Under the pieces are notes generated by a model. That model had not been told where the DNA came from. It searched no databases and saw only the letters and a list, made by a program, of their open reading frames with translations. This document shows, one piece after another, positions 43,142-44,052 of a DNA stretch of 44,052 nucleotides. Made by a program: the position numbers and the translations under genes. This DNA is from Burkholderiales bacterium (GTDB lineage: Bacteria > Pseudomonadota > Gammaproteobacteria > Burkholderiales > Burkholderiaceae_C). The stretch spans positions 1 through 44,052 of the forward strand of contig JAPLPO010000024.1 of NCBI GenBank assembly GCA_026400155.1. The letters run 5' to 3'. How positions within the stretch are numbered: position 1 is the stretch's first letter; the number at the start of each line of letters is the position of its first letter.

Positions 43142-44052
43142 ATGGCCACTACAACAGCTTCATTCACCCCGGCCTTGGCCACGGGTGGCTCGAACAGCAC
43201 TGCACTTGCCACCACCGGCGGCGCAGGTTCTAATGCGGGCGGTGCGTTGGCAACCTTCACGCCCGGCATGGATGTGCAACAAGCCAACGGCAACAATTAT
43301 GGCGGCGCAGGCGGCGGCCCCTTGGCCTCTGTGCAGCAAATGCTGCAACAGCCCAGCGTGAAAAAAGCCATGCCCCTCATCTTGATGGCCTTGGCTATTT
43401 TGTTGTTTGCACTCTTGTATGTCTTGATCAACATGCCCAGCTATCGCCCCCTCATGTTGAACATGAGCGAAGCCGACGATCAGCAAACGGCCATAGAAGC
43501 TTTGCGGGCTAGCGAATTCAAGCCTGTGCTCGATCCCTCTACCGGTCAAATCACGGTGCCTTCCAACAAGTACCACGAAGCACGTATTTTCTTGGCCTCG
43601 AAAGGCTTGCCCAAAACAGGCAACATGGGCATTGACTCTCTCAAAGACCAATCGGCCATGACCACCAGCCAGTTCATGGAACAAGTGCGCTACACAGCAG
43701 CCATGGAGCAAGAGTTGGCACGCACCATCATGCAAATTGACTCCATTCAACAAGCGCGTGTGCACTTGGCCATGCCCAAGCAATCGGTGTTTGTGCGTGA
43801 CCGCACACCGCCCAAAGCCTCGGTCATCATCACGCCTCATTCCGGCCGCTCTGTGTCACAAAACCAAGTGCAAGCTTTGGTTCATTTGGTGGCCTCCAGC
43901 GTACCTCTCATGACACCCGAGAATGTGGCCGTGGTAGACAACCAAGGCAAACTCATTACCGATTCGAGCAATGCTGCGGCCTTGGGTTTGACCTCGGCAC
44001 AAAGCAATCACAAGCAAAAAATGGAAGATGTGTATCGCCAACGCGTGATGCA
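43142..44052 (+). CDS. fliF: FliF MS-ring protein (partial, cut by window end)
   Basis: MS-ring subunit, the base of the flagellum and housing of the export gate. 303 complete codons are visible; the frame is open to the window edge, so it is absent from the ORF track. Membrane helix at about 76-97 (MPLILMALAILLFALLYVLI), then MPSYRPLMLNMSEADDQQTA, the RBM domains with YTAAMEQELARTIMQIDSIQ, QARVHLAMPKQSVFVRDRTP and VQALVHLVASSVPLMTPENV. The first 75 residues are a Gly/Ala/Thr/Asn-rich extension about 50 longer than in Salmonella. Start ATG follows GAGAGAT. Confidence 0.96.
   Translation, partial: MATTTASFTPALATGGSNSTALATTGGAGSNAGGALATFTPGMDVQQANGNNYGGAGGGPLASVQQMLQQPSVKKAMPLILMALAILLFALLYVLINMPSYRPLMLNMSEADDQQTAIEALRASEFKPVLDPSTGQITVPSNKYHEARIFLASKGLPKTGNMGIDSLKDQSAMTTSQFMEQVRYTAAMEQELARTIMQIDSIQQARVHLAMPKQSVFVRDRTPPKASVIITPHSGRSVSQNQVQALVHLVASSVPLMTPENVAVVDNQGKLITDSSNAAALGLTSAQSNHKQKMEDVYRQRVM

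Overview
This 44 kb window is an almost uninterrupted flagellar locus from a proteobacterium. It most resembles a Burkholderiales-type betaproteobacterium with moderate GC and heavy use of TTG for leucine; that placement is inference from gene content and codon style, not a database result. Regulation looks like the polar-flagellum scheme: FlhF/FlhG, a FleQ-type and a FleR/FlrC-type sigma-54 activator, FlgM, seven near-consensus -24/-12 (sigma-54) promoters and five sigma-28 promoters. No FlhDC-like regulator is visible. No tRNA, rRNA, insertion sequence or CRISPR array was seen, and no gene-free stretch exceeds about 275 bases.

Layout. (1) 1-4186, minus strand: flhA-flhF-flhG; flhG runs off the left edge. 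(2) 4416-12647, plus: fliK-fliL-fliM-fliN-fliO-fliP-fliQ-fliR-flhB, then two unrecognised genes, the second a membrane coiled-coil protein. (3) 12673-13863, minus: a FleQ-like activator without its N-terminal domain. (4) 14065-17821, plus: LPP20/FlgP lipoprotein, FlgT-like protein, a LysM/FimV-like exported protein, a second FliK-like protein and a stand-alone FlhB C-domain (FlhX); the last three overlap by ATGA. (5) 17825-19524, minus: flgA-flgM-flgN. (6) 19547-20767: LysM plus lytic-transglycosylase-like muramidase. (7) 21041-33053: flgBCDEFGHI, then flgJKL behind its own sigma-54 promoter. (8) 33183-40971: fliD, flaG, a large flagellin, a small TPR-like gene and a second, divergent large flagellin. 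(9) 41217-44052: FleR-like activator, fliE and fliF (cut by the right edge).

How the genes fit together: the type III export gate (FlhA, FlhB, FliP, FliQ, FliR, FliO), the switch and C-ring (FliM, FliN), the MS ring (FliF, FliE), rod, hook, P and L rings, junction, cap and filament are nearly all here. Sigma-54 promoters precede the basal-body units and sigma-28 promoters precede the late units (fliD, flaG, flagellin 1, flgMN, flgP-flgT). FlgM would hold sigma-28 in check until hook completion, with FlgN as chaperone.

Distinctive points: both sigma-54 activators appear to have lost their normal input (FleQ-like without N-domain or cyclic-di-GMP residues; FleR-like with a degenerate receiver and no adjacent kinase). 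The two flagellins appear to be under different sigma factors and flank a TPR-like gene where FliS might be expected. The external proteins are oversized (FlgE 834, FlgK 923, FliD 608, flagellins 708 and 770 residues), with a module shared between the cap and flagellin 2. There is a second FliK/FlhB-like pair, an FlgJ lacking its enzyme domain with a separate muramidase, and two unrecognised genes in the export operon.
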